The notes: a model not told the origin generated them from the letters alone. A stretch of 15,145 bases of DNA from RGIG1668 sp045124495 (GCA_045124495.1 JBGVLX010000047.1:1-15145); one strand, 5' to 3'; shown: positions 1-7,637, counted from the first letter of the stretch. A program made the numbers and translations.

Positions 1-32
1 CTTTCTCCTTTTTTTATTGCGATAATTGGTAA

Positions 33-223
33 TTGCGAAATTATTAAAAACTTATATTAAGTGATTCAAAAGAAACAAATACATAAGCAGGTGCTTGTTC
101 GGCCGTCGGTACTTAATGAGCGACTTGTCGCGAATTTAGTACCGCTACGAGCCGAACGCAGCGAAAGCGTGCCTGCGATGTTTTGTTACTTTTGAATCAC
201 TTTCACACTTTATAGTTTCGCAA
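33..223 (+). repeat. Structured MITE-like repeat, copy A
   Basis: This is a non-coding palindromic element. The core at 59-202 has 14-bp perfect terminal arms (AAGTGATTCAAAAG at 59-72, complement at 189-202), an A-A mismatch, then 6 more pairs (74-79 with 182-187). Inside, GCAGG (87-91) pairs with CCTGC (172-176), and GTTCGGC pairs with GCCGAAC around a hairpin closed by GGTACT/AGTACC. Outer 8-bp ends TTGCGAAA (33-40) and TTTCGCAA (216-223) give possible terminal inverted repeats. A second, nearly identical copy in the same orientation begins near 14979. No ORF of note lies inside, so it is non-autonomous if mobile. The strand is given as plus because the mismatches fold better as RNA that way (inference). 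I do not recognise it as a named RNA or repeat family. Confidence 0.85.
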
Positions 224-242
224 AAATCTAATTTCAATAATT

Positions 243-288
243 GGTGATTGCGAAAGGCACGAGTAACCTCGTGCCTTTCGCAATCACC
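243..288. repeat. Perfect 21-bp hairpin sharing TTGCGAAA ends with the large repeat
   Basis: Arms 243-263 and 268-288 are perfectly complementary over 21 bp around the loop TAAC (264-267). Nested in it are TTGCGAAA (248-255) and TTTCGCAA (276-283), the same 8 bp that end the large repeat at 33-223. It lies about 60 bp beyond the ppa stop codon, so it could act as a transcription terminator for the six-gene unit. No uninterrupted T tract follows on the minus strand, so that role is uncertain. A short mobile or REP-like element is equally possible. Confidence 0.75.
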
Positions 289-349
289 TAATTTTCTACA
301 ACTTCACCCTGTACTTTTTACTATCTCCTTTGTGCAACACTAACCTACA

Positions 350-889
350 TTAGTTTTCCTTCTTACCATATTGCTTATCATATTCTTCAATACAGTAGCC
401 CACGATTTTCTCAGCATAAACCCGTCCCAGAACCTCTTTTACAAAAGTTTTCTTATTTTCCAGTTCTTTATATACCTGAAAAAAGTGTGAAATTTCCTGT
501 GAAGTATGTTCCGGCAATTCACTGACATCCTGATAACAATTAAAGGTAGGATCCCCTTCCGGAACTGCAATGATTTTTTCATCCTTGGCCTCTTCATCAA
601 TCATCAACATCACTCCAATAGGTCTCACCTTTACCAAAGTTAGCGGTGCAATGGTTTCCTGACATAAAACCAGTACATCCAATGGATCCCCGTCATCTGC
701 CAATGTTCTTGGAATAAATCCGTAATTCGCAGGATAGTGGGTAGAAGTATATAATACCCTGTCTAAACGAAGCATTCCTGTCTTCTTATCTAATTCATAT
801 TTATTCTTTCCGCCCTTTGATATTTCAATTACCGCATCAAAAACCGCAGGAGTAATTCTACTAGGATCAGCATCATGCCAAATATTCAT
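350..889 (-). CDS. ppa: Inorganic pyrophosphatase (family I, soluble)
   Basis: It hydrolyses cytosolic pyrophosphate to two phosphates, pulling biosynthetic reactions such as tRNA charging and polymerisation forward. The 179-residue product carries the family I signature DDGDPLD at residues 65-71, whose aspartates bind the catalytic metals. Upstream are further active-site stretches KYELDKKTG (about 30-38) and HYPANYGFIP (51-60). The length is normal for the bacterial enzyme. The start MNIWHDADP at 889 is preferred because AAAGGA lies 8 nt upstream; an ATG three codons earlier (898) is possible. It follows the S41 protease gene by 61 nt with no terminator visible between, so it may be the last gene of the ftsEX transcription unit. 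The identification is secure; the operon membership is inferred. Confidence 0.95.
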   Translation of the reverse strand: MNIWHDADPSRITPAVFDAVIEISKGGKNKYELDKKTGMLRLDRVLYTSTHYPANYGFIPRTLADDGDPLDVLVLCQETIAPLTLVKVRPIGVMLMIDEEAKDEKIIAVPEGDPTFNCYQDVSELPEHTSQEISHFFQVYKELENKKTFVKEVLGRVYAEKIVGYCIEEYDKQYGKKEN

Positions 890-950
890 AATTTGCATCC
901 TTTCCTTTCTCTTTTTTTATTTCAACCATTTATCTTCCATCATATCCTAA

Positions 951-2150
951 TTACTGCATCTGTTCAAGTAAAATTTCTTTTGCCTTTGCCAACTGTGTAT
1001 CATCCTCTTCGGAAAGTACTTCATCCGGCAATTCTATTACAACATCCGGTGTAATTCCCACACCATGTATATTTCTTCCACCACCGGTATAATATTCTGC
1101 TACCGTTAATTTAAGGCCGGAACCATCCGGAAGTTCATATATCTGCTGCATAACACCTTTTCCATAGCTTTGGGTTCCAACCACTGTTGCAGCATCATAA
1201 TCCTGCATGGTTCCGGCAAAACATTCAGAAGCACTGGCGCTATACTCATTCACTAAAATTACAATTGGCATTTCTACCTGATGTTTATTAGTAGAATACT
1301 CTGTACCAATATTGTTTCCTTCCTTATCCAGACAATAAATCAGTCTTTCCTTCGGTAAAATATAATCCAGCATATTTACCATGGTAACCAGCATACCACC
1401 ACCATTATTCCGTAAATCAATAATCATACTCTGCATTCCTTGCGATTCCAGATCATCAATGGCCTCTGCAAACTGTTCATCTGTATTTTCATCAAAAGAA
1501 TACACTCCTACATATCCAATATCAGAATCCAGCATACGATGCTCAACCGTTTCTAAAACTACCTCTTTTCTGGTAATGGTAAAATCAATGTATTCATCTG
1601 AACTTTCGCGATATACCGTTACATCCAGGGTAGTCCCCTCTTCTCCTCTGGTCATCCCTACCACTTCATCCAACTCCATGCCGGCTACATCCGTGCCATC
1701 AACGGCAACAATTCTGTCTCCATCCTGCATACCTGCCTCTTGGGCACCACTATTCTTAAAGACTTTTATCGCATAAGGTACATCTTCATTCACTTTAATT
1801 CCAACAGAAACACCAATTCCACAAAAAGTGCCCTGATAAGACTCCATTAATTCCTTGTATTCTTCCTTGGTATAGTAGTAAGAATACGGATCATCCAGAC
1901 CAGCTACCAAAGCACGGTACATTTCTTCTTTTTCCTTATCCTCATCTACCTCATATAAGTAATACTTATCAATATATTTTTCAATTAGTTGATATTTCTC
2001 ATCCTCTTTCATCTCTTCCAAAGAATTTTCTTCTGTTTTCTCCAAATTAATATCTTTTAGAGAATCACAACCAGTCAAGCCCAATGCAAACGTGAAAAAA
2101 ACGGCACCTGTCAACATTCTTTTTTTTGCATTCTTATGAAATCTTCTCAT
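951..2150 (-). CDS. S41 family C-terminal processing protease, lipoprotein (CtpA/Prc-like)
   Basis: This is a serine protease of the tail-specific/CTP family, expected to act outside the cytoplasmic membrane on envelope proteins. The 399-residue product has an N-terminal hydrophobic segment ending in the lipobox LTGC (Cys28), so it is probably a lipoprotein. An N-terminal helical region (45-105) precedes a PDZ domain (about 108-185, GIGVSVG... and GAQEAGMQDGDRIVAVDG) and the S41 core (205-375). The nucleophile serine sits in SASASE (304-309) and the general-base lysine is Lys331 in SYGKG. Start choice: the open frame reaches a TTG at 2159, but ATG at 2150 has AAAGG about 10 nt upstream. It lies 23 nt behind the M23 hydrolase gene. 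A link to turnover of the hydrolase or FtsX is plausible but inferred. Confidence 0.92.
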   Translation of the reverse strand: MRRFHKNAKKRMLTGAVFFTFALGLTGCDSLKDINLEKTEENSLEEMKEDEKYQLIEKYIDKYYLYEVDEDKEKEEMYRALVAGLDDPYSYYYTKEEYKELMESYQGTFCGIGVSVGIKVNEDVPYAIKVFKNSGAQEAGMQDGDRIVAVDGTDVAGMELDEVVGMTRGEEGTTLDVTVYRESSDEYIDFTITRKEVVLETVEHRMLDSDIGYVGVYSFDENTDEQFAEAIDDLESQGMQSMIIDLRNNGGGMLVTMVNMLDYILPKERLIYCLDKEGNNIGTEYSTNKHQVEMPIVILVNEYSASASECFAGTMQDYDAATVVGTQSYGKGVMQQIYELPDGSGLKLTVAEYYTGGGRNIHGVGITPDVVIELPDEVLSEEDDTQLAKAKEILLEQMQ

Positions 2151-2173
2151 TTTTTTCAAACCTTTCTATTTCA

Positions 2174-3361
2174 CTACTGCCAATTAAAATACTGCATTGG
2201 ATCCACATAACTTCCATTGATACGAATTCCAAAATGAAGATGTGGTCCTGATGAATTACCGGTAGAACCTACTTCCGCAATCTTTTGTCCCTGTGTTACA
2301 TAAGCGCCTTTCGCAGTACATAATTGAGAGGCATGCATATAAATGGTATACACACCATTTCCATGACTAATCATTACATAATTTCCCATAGAATAATTAT
2401 ATGTCGCTGCCACAACTGTACCGGAGGCTGATGCTAAAATATCCGCCCCATAAATGGAACCAGCCGTTGGTCCACAGATATCAATTCCATAATGAGCATT
2501 GGTTGCTCCATGTCCAATGGCACCTCCATCTCTCATACCAAAAGGAGAAGAAATTCTGGTATTTCCTGGAGTTGGCCAAATAAATGAACCTGTTGCTGCA
2601 ACAATGGAAGAAGAATTATTTGACTGTGCCATTCGTTCCTGTTCTTCTATCTGGGCAATAATAGATTCCTGTAAACGGATTTCCTCCTCATACTTTTTCG
2701 CTAATTCTTCCGATTCTGCTATAGAATTTTCATAATTTAATACTTCCTGCGTTTTAGCAGCCACCAGCATATCTAACGTTTCTTTTTCCAATTCCAACTC
2801 TGCTTTTTGGCCTTCCAAACCTTCCAAGGCAAACTGTAACATTGTCTCCTGATTCGCAATATCTTCACGTATATTAATTAAATTTTGTAACATATTATAA
2901 TCATACTCTGATATCTTGGAAATATACTCTGCACGATTCAACAATTCACTCAAATCCTGTGATTGCAACAAGGCTTCCACATATGCAGTATTACCGTTTT
3001 CATACATAAATTTTATTCTTGCTTTCATGGTTTCATACTGCGTTTCTTCCTCAATTTTCGCCTCTTCCAATTCCTGTTGCTTGACTACAATATCCGCCTC
3101 CGTCTGTGCAATTTCTGCCTCTGCAGTGGAAATACTTTCATCCAGGGCAGCCATCTCAGCATCCAGAGCCAGAATATAAGCCTCTGTGTTTGCTTTTTCA
3201 GTCTCCAATTCCTGAATTAAATCTTCCACTTCTTTCTTCTTTTCTTCCGCCTGATTCTTTTTTTCTTCAGCCTCATCCTTTCCATTACCAGCGAATGAAG
3301 TCAATGGAACCATACAAAGTAAAATGAATAAAATCCCCGTCTTTATTACTTTTTTCAACAT
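2174..3361 (-). CDS. Coiled-coil M23 peptidoglycan hydrolase (EnvC/PcsB/CwlO-type, FtsEX partner)
   Basis: This is a secreted murein endopeptidase, or activator, that FtsEX probably switches on. The 395-residue product has a signal peptide (1-24, cleavage after SFA), a long charged coiled coil (about 27-245, Glu/Lys/Ala-rich), a Ser/Asn linker and a C-terminal M23/LytM domain (about 265-392). The zinc site appears intact: His290 and Asp294 in HYGID, and His374/His376 in HLHF, with His343 as a further catalytic histidine. It therefore looks like an active enzyme rather than an inactive EnvC-type activator. The coiled coil followed by a catalytic domain is the layout of proteins that bind the FtsX extracellular loop. 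Its AGGAGGGG Shine-Dalgarno overlaps the end of ftsX, 8 nt away, so translation is probably coupled. Confidence 0.93.
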   Translation of the reverse strand: MLKKVIKTGILFILLCMVPLTSFAGNGKDEAEEKKNQAEEKKKEVEDLIQELETEKANTEAYILALDAEMAALDESISTAEAEIAQTEADIVVKQQELEEAKIEEETQYETMKARIKFMYENGNTAYVEALLQSQDLSELLNRAEYISKISEYDYNMLQNLINIREDIANQETMLQFALEGLEGQKAELELEKETLDMLVAAKTQEVLNYENSIAESEELAKKYEEEIRLQESIIAQIEEQERMAQSNNSSSIVAATGSFIWPTPGNTRISSPFGMRDGGAIGHGATNAHYGIDICGPTAGSIYGADILASASGTVVAATYNYSMGNYVMISHGNGVYTIYMHASQLCTAKGAYVTQGQKIAEVGSTGNSSGPHLHFGIRINGSYVDPMQYFNWQ

Positions 3362-3369
3362 AACCCCTC

Positions 3370-4278
3370 CTAAATACTTAGATGCTTACGAACCGTTACC
3401 ATACTTCCAATAAATCCGACACCCATTCCTAAAAACAAAGCCACCGGTAATAACTGCACAAATACCTCCTTTACCGGAAGGAACTTAATAAATCCTGCAA
3501 TCATACCATAAGAACTGATTACATACTCTACAACTTTATTATACATAATGTATAAAAATCCCATAGGAACCAACGCACCAATAAACCCAATAATCAAACC
3601 TTCCACAAAGAAAGGAGCACGTACAAAGAAGTCTGTGGCACCAATTAATTTCATAATGGCAATTTCCTCTTTTCGAACAGAAATACCAATGGTAATGGTG
3701 TTGATAATTAGGAAAAGTGAAACTAAGAATAATGTCACGATAATCCCTGCTGAAGCATATGTCACCAGAGAATTCATGTTAATCAGACTCTTAACAGTAG
3801 ACTCAGAATTATTTACCTGTCTTACCCCTTCCATTTTACTGATATAATCCGCCAACGCATTCTGCATATTAACATCATTTACATAGACTTTGTAAGAATC
3901 AGAATCTTTCAGAGGGTTGTCGCCTTCAAATCCTGAAATCAACTCTTCGTGACCTTCAAAAAAGTCTGCAGAAAAATTTTGCCATGCCTCTTCCGGAGAA
4001 ACATAAACAACTTCTTTTACTTCTGCTCTCGCAACAATTTCATTTCCTATTTCTTCGATTCTTTCTGTTGTGGTCCCTTTATCAAAAAATACTGTCAAGC
4101 AGACAGAACCTTCCATCTCTTTCATCATATAGTTAATATTCATAACCACTGCAAAAAAAACACCAAACAAAAACAAACAGGCTACCATTGTACCAATAGA
4201 AGCCAAAGAGAACATTTTATTTCTGGAAATGTTCTTTACTCCCTGCTTAATTGAATAAACGATTGTGTTAAATTTCAT
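3370..4278 (-). CDS. ftsX: Cell division ABC transporter permease FtsX
   Basis: This is the membrane half of the FtsEX complex, which passes cytoplasmic ATP hydrolysis to an extracellular peptidoglycan hydrolase. The 302-residue product has the family topology: TM1 at about 25-47, a large extracellular loop at about 50-165, then TM2 (172-197), TM3 (224-246) and TM4 (275-296). The conserved start KQGVKNISRNKMFS (11-24) and the inner loop VRKEEIAIMKLIGAT (201-215) are typical. It overlaps the end of ftsE by 11 nt, indicating coupled translation. The start at 4278 (MKFNTIV) is favoured because of its distance from the AAAGTGGG site; the ATG immediately before it (4281) is an alternative. Confidence 0.95.
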   Translation of the reverse strand: MKFNTIVYSIKQGVKNISRNKMFSLASIGTMVACLFLFGVFFAVVMNINYMMKEMEGSVCLTVFFDKGTTTERIEEIGNEIVARAEVKEVVYVSPEEAWQNFSADFFEGHEELISGFEGDNPLKDSDSYKVYVNDVNMQNALADYISKMEGVRQVNNSESTVKSLINMNSLVTYASAGIIVTLFLVSLFLIINTITIGISVRKEEIAIMKLIGATDFFVRAPFFVEGLIIGFIGALVPMGFLYIMYNKVVEYVISSYGMIAGFIKFLPVKEVFVQLLPVALFLGMGVGFIGSMVTVRKHLSI

Positions 4279-4954
4279 CATCGTACCCACTTTCTTCTAT
4301 GTCACTAATAATACAACCCTTCTTAATGGTGATAACCCTCTTTTTCATGGCATTTACGATTTCCCTATTATGTGTAACTACAACAACTGTAGTTCCACGT
4401 TTATTAATATCATTCAACAAATCCATAATTTCCCACGAATTCTGAGGATCCAAGTTTCCGGTAGGCTCATCTGCAACAATAATAGACGGATTATTTACCA
4501 GCGCCCTTGCCAATGCAACTCTTTGCTGTTCACCACCGGATAATTCTTTCGGATAATTTTTATACTTACCTGCAAGGCCAACCAATGTCAGCATGGATGG
4601 AACCTGCCTTCTGATATCCTTCGGATTCGCTTCAATGACTCTTTGTGCAAATGCTACATTTTCGTATACAGTACGGTCCTTTAACAATCGGAAATTCTGA
4701 TATACGAAACCTATATTCCTGCGAAAAAAAGGAATTTCCTTATGTTTTAATTTCTTTAATTCCTTACCTGCTACAAAAATAGTCCCGGAAGTAGCGTCCA
4801 ACTCCTTTAAAATCAACTTTAATATGGTTGACTTTCCAGAACCACTGCTGCCAACGATGAATACAAATTCCCCCTCATTTATATTCAGACTGACATCTTT
4901 TAACGCTACTGTACCTGTAGGATATTGCATTGTGACATTCTTAAATGTAATCAT
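4268..4954 (-). CDS. ftsE: Cell division ATP-binding protein FtsE
   Basis: This is the cytoplasmic ATPase of FtsEX. The 228-residue product, the usual FtsE length, has Walker A GSSGSGKS (35-42), Q-loop YQNFRLL (85-91), signature LSGGEQ (138-143), Walker B IIVADEP (158-164) and the switch His195. The fold is complete with no gaps. The open frame extends 13 codons further upstream, but ATG at 4954 follows a good AGAGAGGA Shine-Dalgarno and gives the canonical N-terminus MITFKNVTMQYPTG. The gene begins 51 nt after the PucR-like regulator with no terminator between them, and its end overlaps ftsX. Confidence 0.96.
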   Translation of the reverse strand: MITFKNVTMQYPTGTVALKDVSLNINEGEFVFIVGSSGSGKSTILKLILKELDATSGTIFVAGKELKKLKHKEIPFFRRNIGFVYQNFRLLKDRTVYENVAFAQRVIEANPKDIRRQVPSMLTLVGLAGKYKNYPKELSGGEQQRVALARALVNNPSIIVADEPTGNLDPQNSWEIMDLLNDINKRGTTVVVVTHNREIVNAMKKRVITIKKGCIISDIEESGYDDEI

Positions 4955-5005
4955 CTTAACTTCCTCTCTAACGAATTCACTGATTCCGTCCACAAATTAT
5001 TTCAT

Positions 5006-6094
5006 CTAATACTCTAAACTCTTCATATATTTCATATACTTTACTACCATTAATGCAATCTTAAAGGTAATCGCATCCTCAAATACCCTTAAGTCCAGAT
5101 TGGTAGTCTTTTGCAACTTGTCCAGACGGTATACCAGGGTATTTCTATGGATATATAACTGTCTTGAAGTTTCCGAAACATTCAAACTATTCTCGAAGAA
5201 CTTATTAATCGTAGTTAATGTTTCCTCATCAAATTCATCCGGAGTCCGAGAGTCAAAAATTTCTTTAATAAACATCTTACATAATGGTATTGGAAGCTGA
5301 TAAATCAATCGTCCAATACCTAAATTACCATGAGCAATGATATTACGATCTTCATAGAAAATCTTTCCAACATCCAAAGCCATCTTCGCTTCTTTATAAG
5401 ATCTGGAAACTTCTTTGATTTCATTTACAATGGTTCCATAGGCAACCCTTACCTGTGTCATGGCTTCTGAGTTAAGCATATCTACAATGACCTTTGCTGT
5501 CTTTTCCATATCTTCATAAGACTCAGTCTGCTTTACCTCTTTCACCAAAATAATATTCTTTTCATCTACCGCAGTAATAAAATCCTTTGTCTTGCTGGAA
5601 AACAGGCTACGAACCGTCTCTAGTACGTTATTCTCCCGCTCTACCTTGGTTTCAATTATATATACCACTCTTCTGACATCTGTATCAATGTGCAGTTTTT
5701 TTGCTCTGTTATAGATATCAACCAACAATAAATTATCCAACAATAAATTTTTAATAAAATTATCCTTGTCAAATCTTTCTTTATATGCTACCAAAAGATT
5801 CTGAATCTGGAAAGTTGCCAACTTTCCAATCATATACACATCATCATTTTCACCTTTTGCCAAAATGACATATTCCAACTGATTATCATCATATACTTTA
5901 AAAAACTGACATCCTTGTAAAACTTGACTTTCTGCAGGTGAATCCACAAAAGCCGTCACCACTTTATCATATTCAGAAACTTCAAGCATGGTAGATGCTA
6001 ACGGTTTCCCTTCCATGTCCATAACGCACAAATCCACCCTTGAAATCCCCTTAATACCATCTATGGTATCTTGTAAAATCTGATTTGAAATCAT
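5006..6094 (-). CDS. PucR/CdaR-type transcriptional regulator upstream of ftsEX
   Basis: This is a probable DNA-binding regulator of 362 residues. The C-terminus (about 305-350) is a PucR-type helix-turn-helix: NVSETSRQLYIHRNTLVYRL is the family hallmark. The middle (about 130-260) resembles the degenerate GGDEF-like domain of CdaR-type regulators. The N-terminus (1-110) is a small alpha/beta sensor-like domain that I cannot assign with confidence; it does not show the CdaR diacid-recognition pattern. No membrane segment is seen. The open frame extends to a TTG at 6124, but ATG at 6094, about 10 nt after GGGAG, is the better start. It sits first in the apparent regulator-ftsE-ftsX-M23-S41-ppa unit, so control of that unit or of itself is a reasonable guess. 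The ligand is unknown. Confidence 0.85.
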   Translation of the reverse strand: MISNQILQDTIDGIKGISRVDLCVMDMEGKPLASTMLEVSEYDKVVTAFVDSPAESQVLQGCQFFKVYDDNQLEYVILAKGENDDVYMIGKLATFQIQNLLVAYKERFDKDNFIKNLLLDNLLLVDIYNRAKKLHIDTDVRRVVYIIETKVERENNVLETVRSLFSSKTKDFITAVDEKNIILVKEVKQTESYEDMEKTAKVIVDMLNSEAMTQVRVAYGTIVNEIKEVSRSYKEAKMALDVGKIFYEDRNIIAHGNLGIGRLIYQLPIPLCKMFIKEIFDSRTPDEFDEETLTTINKFFENSLNVSETSRQLYIHRNTLVYRLDKLQKTTNLDLRVFEDAITFKIALMVVKYMKYMKSLEY

Positions 6095-6145
6095 TTCACG
6101 TTCACTCCCTTTTTCATTATTCAATCACAATTCACTAATTTATAT

Positions 6146-6154
6146 TTTATAGCA
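6146..6154 (-). promoter_or_regulatory. Extended -10 promoter for the regulator-ftsEX unit
   Basis: On the minus strand TGCTATAAA forms an extended -10 (TGn plus TATAAA), about 50 nt upstream of the regulator start at 6094. No good -35 is visible; the region where it would lie falls in the downstream arm of the 19-bp hairpin at 6163-6204. This is a motif-based call only. Confidence 0.45.
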
Positions 6155-6162
6155 TAATCGAC

Positions 6163-6204
6163 AAAAATAAAAGAGAAATTTTTATAAATTTCTCTTTTAT
6201 TTTT
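6163..6204. terminator. Perfect 19-bp AT-rich hairpin, bidirectional terminator-like
   Basis: Arms 6163-6181 and 6186-6204 are exactly complementary around loop TTAT. Each arm ends in A5/T5, so either strand shows stem followed by a short T tract. All neighbouring genes are on the minus strand, and another strong terminator (6278-6312) already lies between this one and the upstream gene. It could be a backup terminator or an operator/attenuator for the PucR-like gene, since it abuts that gene's promoter. Confidence 0.6.
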
Positions 6205-6277
6205 TACCACTCAACATTTACCTATATACTTCGTGTATTTATCTTTCTATTTGCCATAGCATTTCTAAATTTTTGCT

Positions 6278-6312
6278 AAAAAAATATACCAGATGCAACC
6301 ATCTGGTATATT
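6278..6312 (-). terminator. Intrinsic terminator after the sugar ABC ATPase
   Basis: A 12-bp perfect stem (AATATACCAGAT with its complement, 6283-6312) around a GGTTGC loop on the minus strand is followed directly by a T run. It lies about 60 nt past the stop codon at 6371 and ends that single-gene transcript. Confidence 0.9.
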
Positions 6313-6370
6313 CCAAAGCCGTACCTCATCATAAAAAAACGATAGAGATCCGACAAATATTTTATATTTC

Positions 6371-7483
6371 TTAGTTAACGATAATTCTTTCAGTCTCTTT
6401 ATCGAATAAGTGAATCTTACTTAAGTCGAATGCTAACTGAACAGTATCTCCTGGTCTTGCAGTAGTACGAGAGTTAACTCTTGCAGTAATATCAAACTGG
6501 TCAATGTTAAAGTATAAGTAAACTTCAGCACCTAACATTTCGTATACATTAATCTTAGCATCGATTACACTTTCTGGTGAAGATTCGATGAATAATTGTT
6601 CATCATGGATATCTTCTGGTCTGATACCTAAGATAATATCTCTATCAATGTAATTTCCTTCGATTAACTTAATAGCCTTTCCTTCAGGAACTTTGATAGA
6701 ATGAGAACCGAACATTAATAAAATGTCAGAACCAGACTTAACAGCCTTACATTCAATGAAGTTCATAGCAGGAGAACCGATAAATCCGGCTACGAATAAG
6801 TTTTGTGGCTTATCATATAAGTTCTGTGGTGTATCTACCTGTTGAATGATACCATCCTTCAATACTACGATTCTTGTACCAAGTGTCATAGCTTCTGTCT
6901 GGTCATGAGTTACATAAATGATAGTTGTTTGTAATCTTTGATGTAACTTTGAAATTTCGATACGCATCTGAACTCTTAACTTTGCATCAAGGTTTGATAA
7001 AGGCTCGTCCATTAAGAATACCTTAGGTTCACGAACGATAGCACGTCCCATAGCAACACGCTGTCTCTGACCACCGGATAAAGCCTTTGGTTTACGATCT
7101 AACAAATGTTCAATATCAAGAATCTTTGCAGCTTCATGAATTTGCTTATCAATCTTATCCTTTGGCACTTTCTTAATCTTAAGACCAAATGCCATATTAT
7201 CATATACTGTCATATGTGGATACAATGCGTAGTTCTGGAATACCATAGCGATATCTCTATCCTTTGGTTCTACGTCATTTACCAACTTATCACCAATCCA
7301 CAATTCACCTTTACTGATATCTTCCAAACCAGCGATCATACGAAGTGTAGTAGATTTACCACATCCTGAAGGTCCTACGAAGATGATGAATTCTTTATCT
7401 TCAACTTCTAAGTTGAAATCTTTTACTGCATTAAATCCATTTGAATAGATTTTATAAATATTCTTTAAAGATAAACTTGCCAT
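6371..7483 (-). CDS. ugpC: Sugar ABC transporter ATP-binding protein (MsmK/UgpC/MalK family)
   Basis: This ATPase energises carbohydrate importers of the CUT1 class. The 370-residue product contains Walker A GPSGCGKST (37-45), a Q-loop in VFQNYALYPHMT (about 80-91), signature LSGGQRQRV (about 135-143), Walker B VFLMDEPLSNLD and the switch histidine in YVTHDQTEA. A C-terminal regulatory/TOBE region (about 240-370) contains GIRPEDI. The AAGGAGGAG Shine-Dalgarno sits 8 nt before ATG. No permease or binding-protein genes are adjacent and a terminator follows, so it stands alone. In streptococci MsmK is known to serve several sugar transporters; the same shared role is inferred here. The gene symbol reflects the family and not a demonstrated glycerol-3-phosphate role. 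Confidence 0.93.
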   Translation of the reverse strand: MASLSLKNIYKIYSNGFNAVKDFNLEVEDKEFIIFVGPSGCGKSTTLRMIAGLEDISKGELWIGDKLVNDVEPKDRDIAMVFQNYALYPHMTVYDNMAFGLKIKKVPKDKIDKQIHEAAKILDIEHLLDRKPKALSGGQRQRVAMGRAIVREPKVFLMDEPLSNLDAKLRVQMRIEISKLHQRLQTTIIYVTHDQTEAMTLGTRIVVLKDGIIQQVDTPQNLYDKPQNLFVAGFIGSPAMNFIECKAVKSGSDILLMFGSHSIKVPEGKAIKLIEGNYIDRDIILGIRPEDIHDEQLFIESSPESVIDAKINVYEMLGAEVYLYFNIDQFDITARVNSRTTARPGDTVQLAFDLSKIHLFDKETERIIVN

Positions 7484-7525
7484 TTTATATTTCTCCTCCT
7501 TGGGTTATGTTTACTTTAATGCTAG

Positions 7526-7552
7526 GTTATATAATACACTTTTTTTAATCAA
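7526..7552 (-). promoter_or_regulatory. Candidate promoter of the sugar ABC ATPase
   Basis: On the minus strand TTGATT (7547-7552) and TATAAC (7526-7531) are 15 nt apart, about 45 nt upstream of the start codon. The spacer is short and several overlapping TATA-like hexamers (7526-7536) are present, so the exact -10 is uncertain. Confidence 0.35.
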
Positions 7553-7569
7553 AATACCATATTATATAT

Positions 7570-7597
7570 AAACAAAGAATTTTAAAATCTTTTGTTT
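7570..7597 (-). terminator. AT-only weak hairpin after the WecG-like gene
   Basis: The 28-nt near-palindrome AAACAAAGAATTTT with AAAATCTTTTGTTT sits between the stop codon at 7638 and the next promoter. On the minus strand it is followed by a T/A-rich run. It has no G-C clamp, so termination would be weak; a regulatory operator is an alternative. Confidence 0.35.
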
Positions 7598-7637
7598 AAT
7601 TTGCATATACACTTTCAAAAATTATGCAATATTCTCA

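Noticed and set aside
33..223. CRISPR repeat or IscB-type omega RNA as explanation of the end repeats
   Set aside because: Only two copies 15 kb apart with no spacers, and no nuclease or transposase gene in the window.
300..349. Small gene after ppa, suggested by AAAGGAGA on the minus strand
   Set aside because: The only in-range start (GTG) is followed by a stop after two more codons.
890..950. Terminator between the S41 protease and ppa
   Set aside because: No stable stem with a T tract is visible in the 61-nt gap.
1381..1776. 131-codon plus-strand open frame opposite the S41 protease
   Set aside because: It is antisense to conserved S41 coding sequence, Ser/Pro-rich as expected for a shadow frame, with no ribosome binding site logic.
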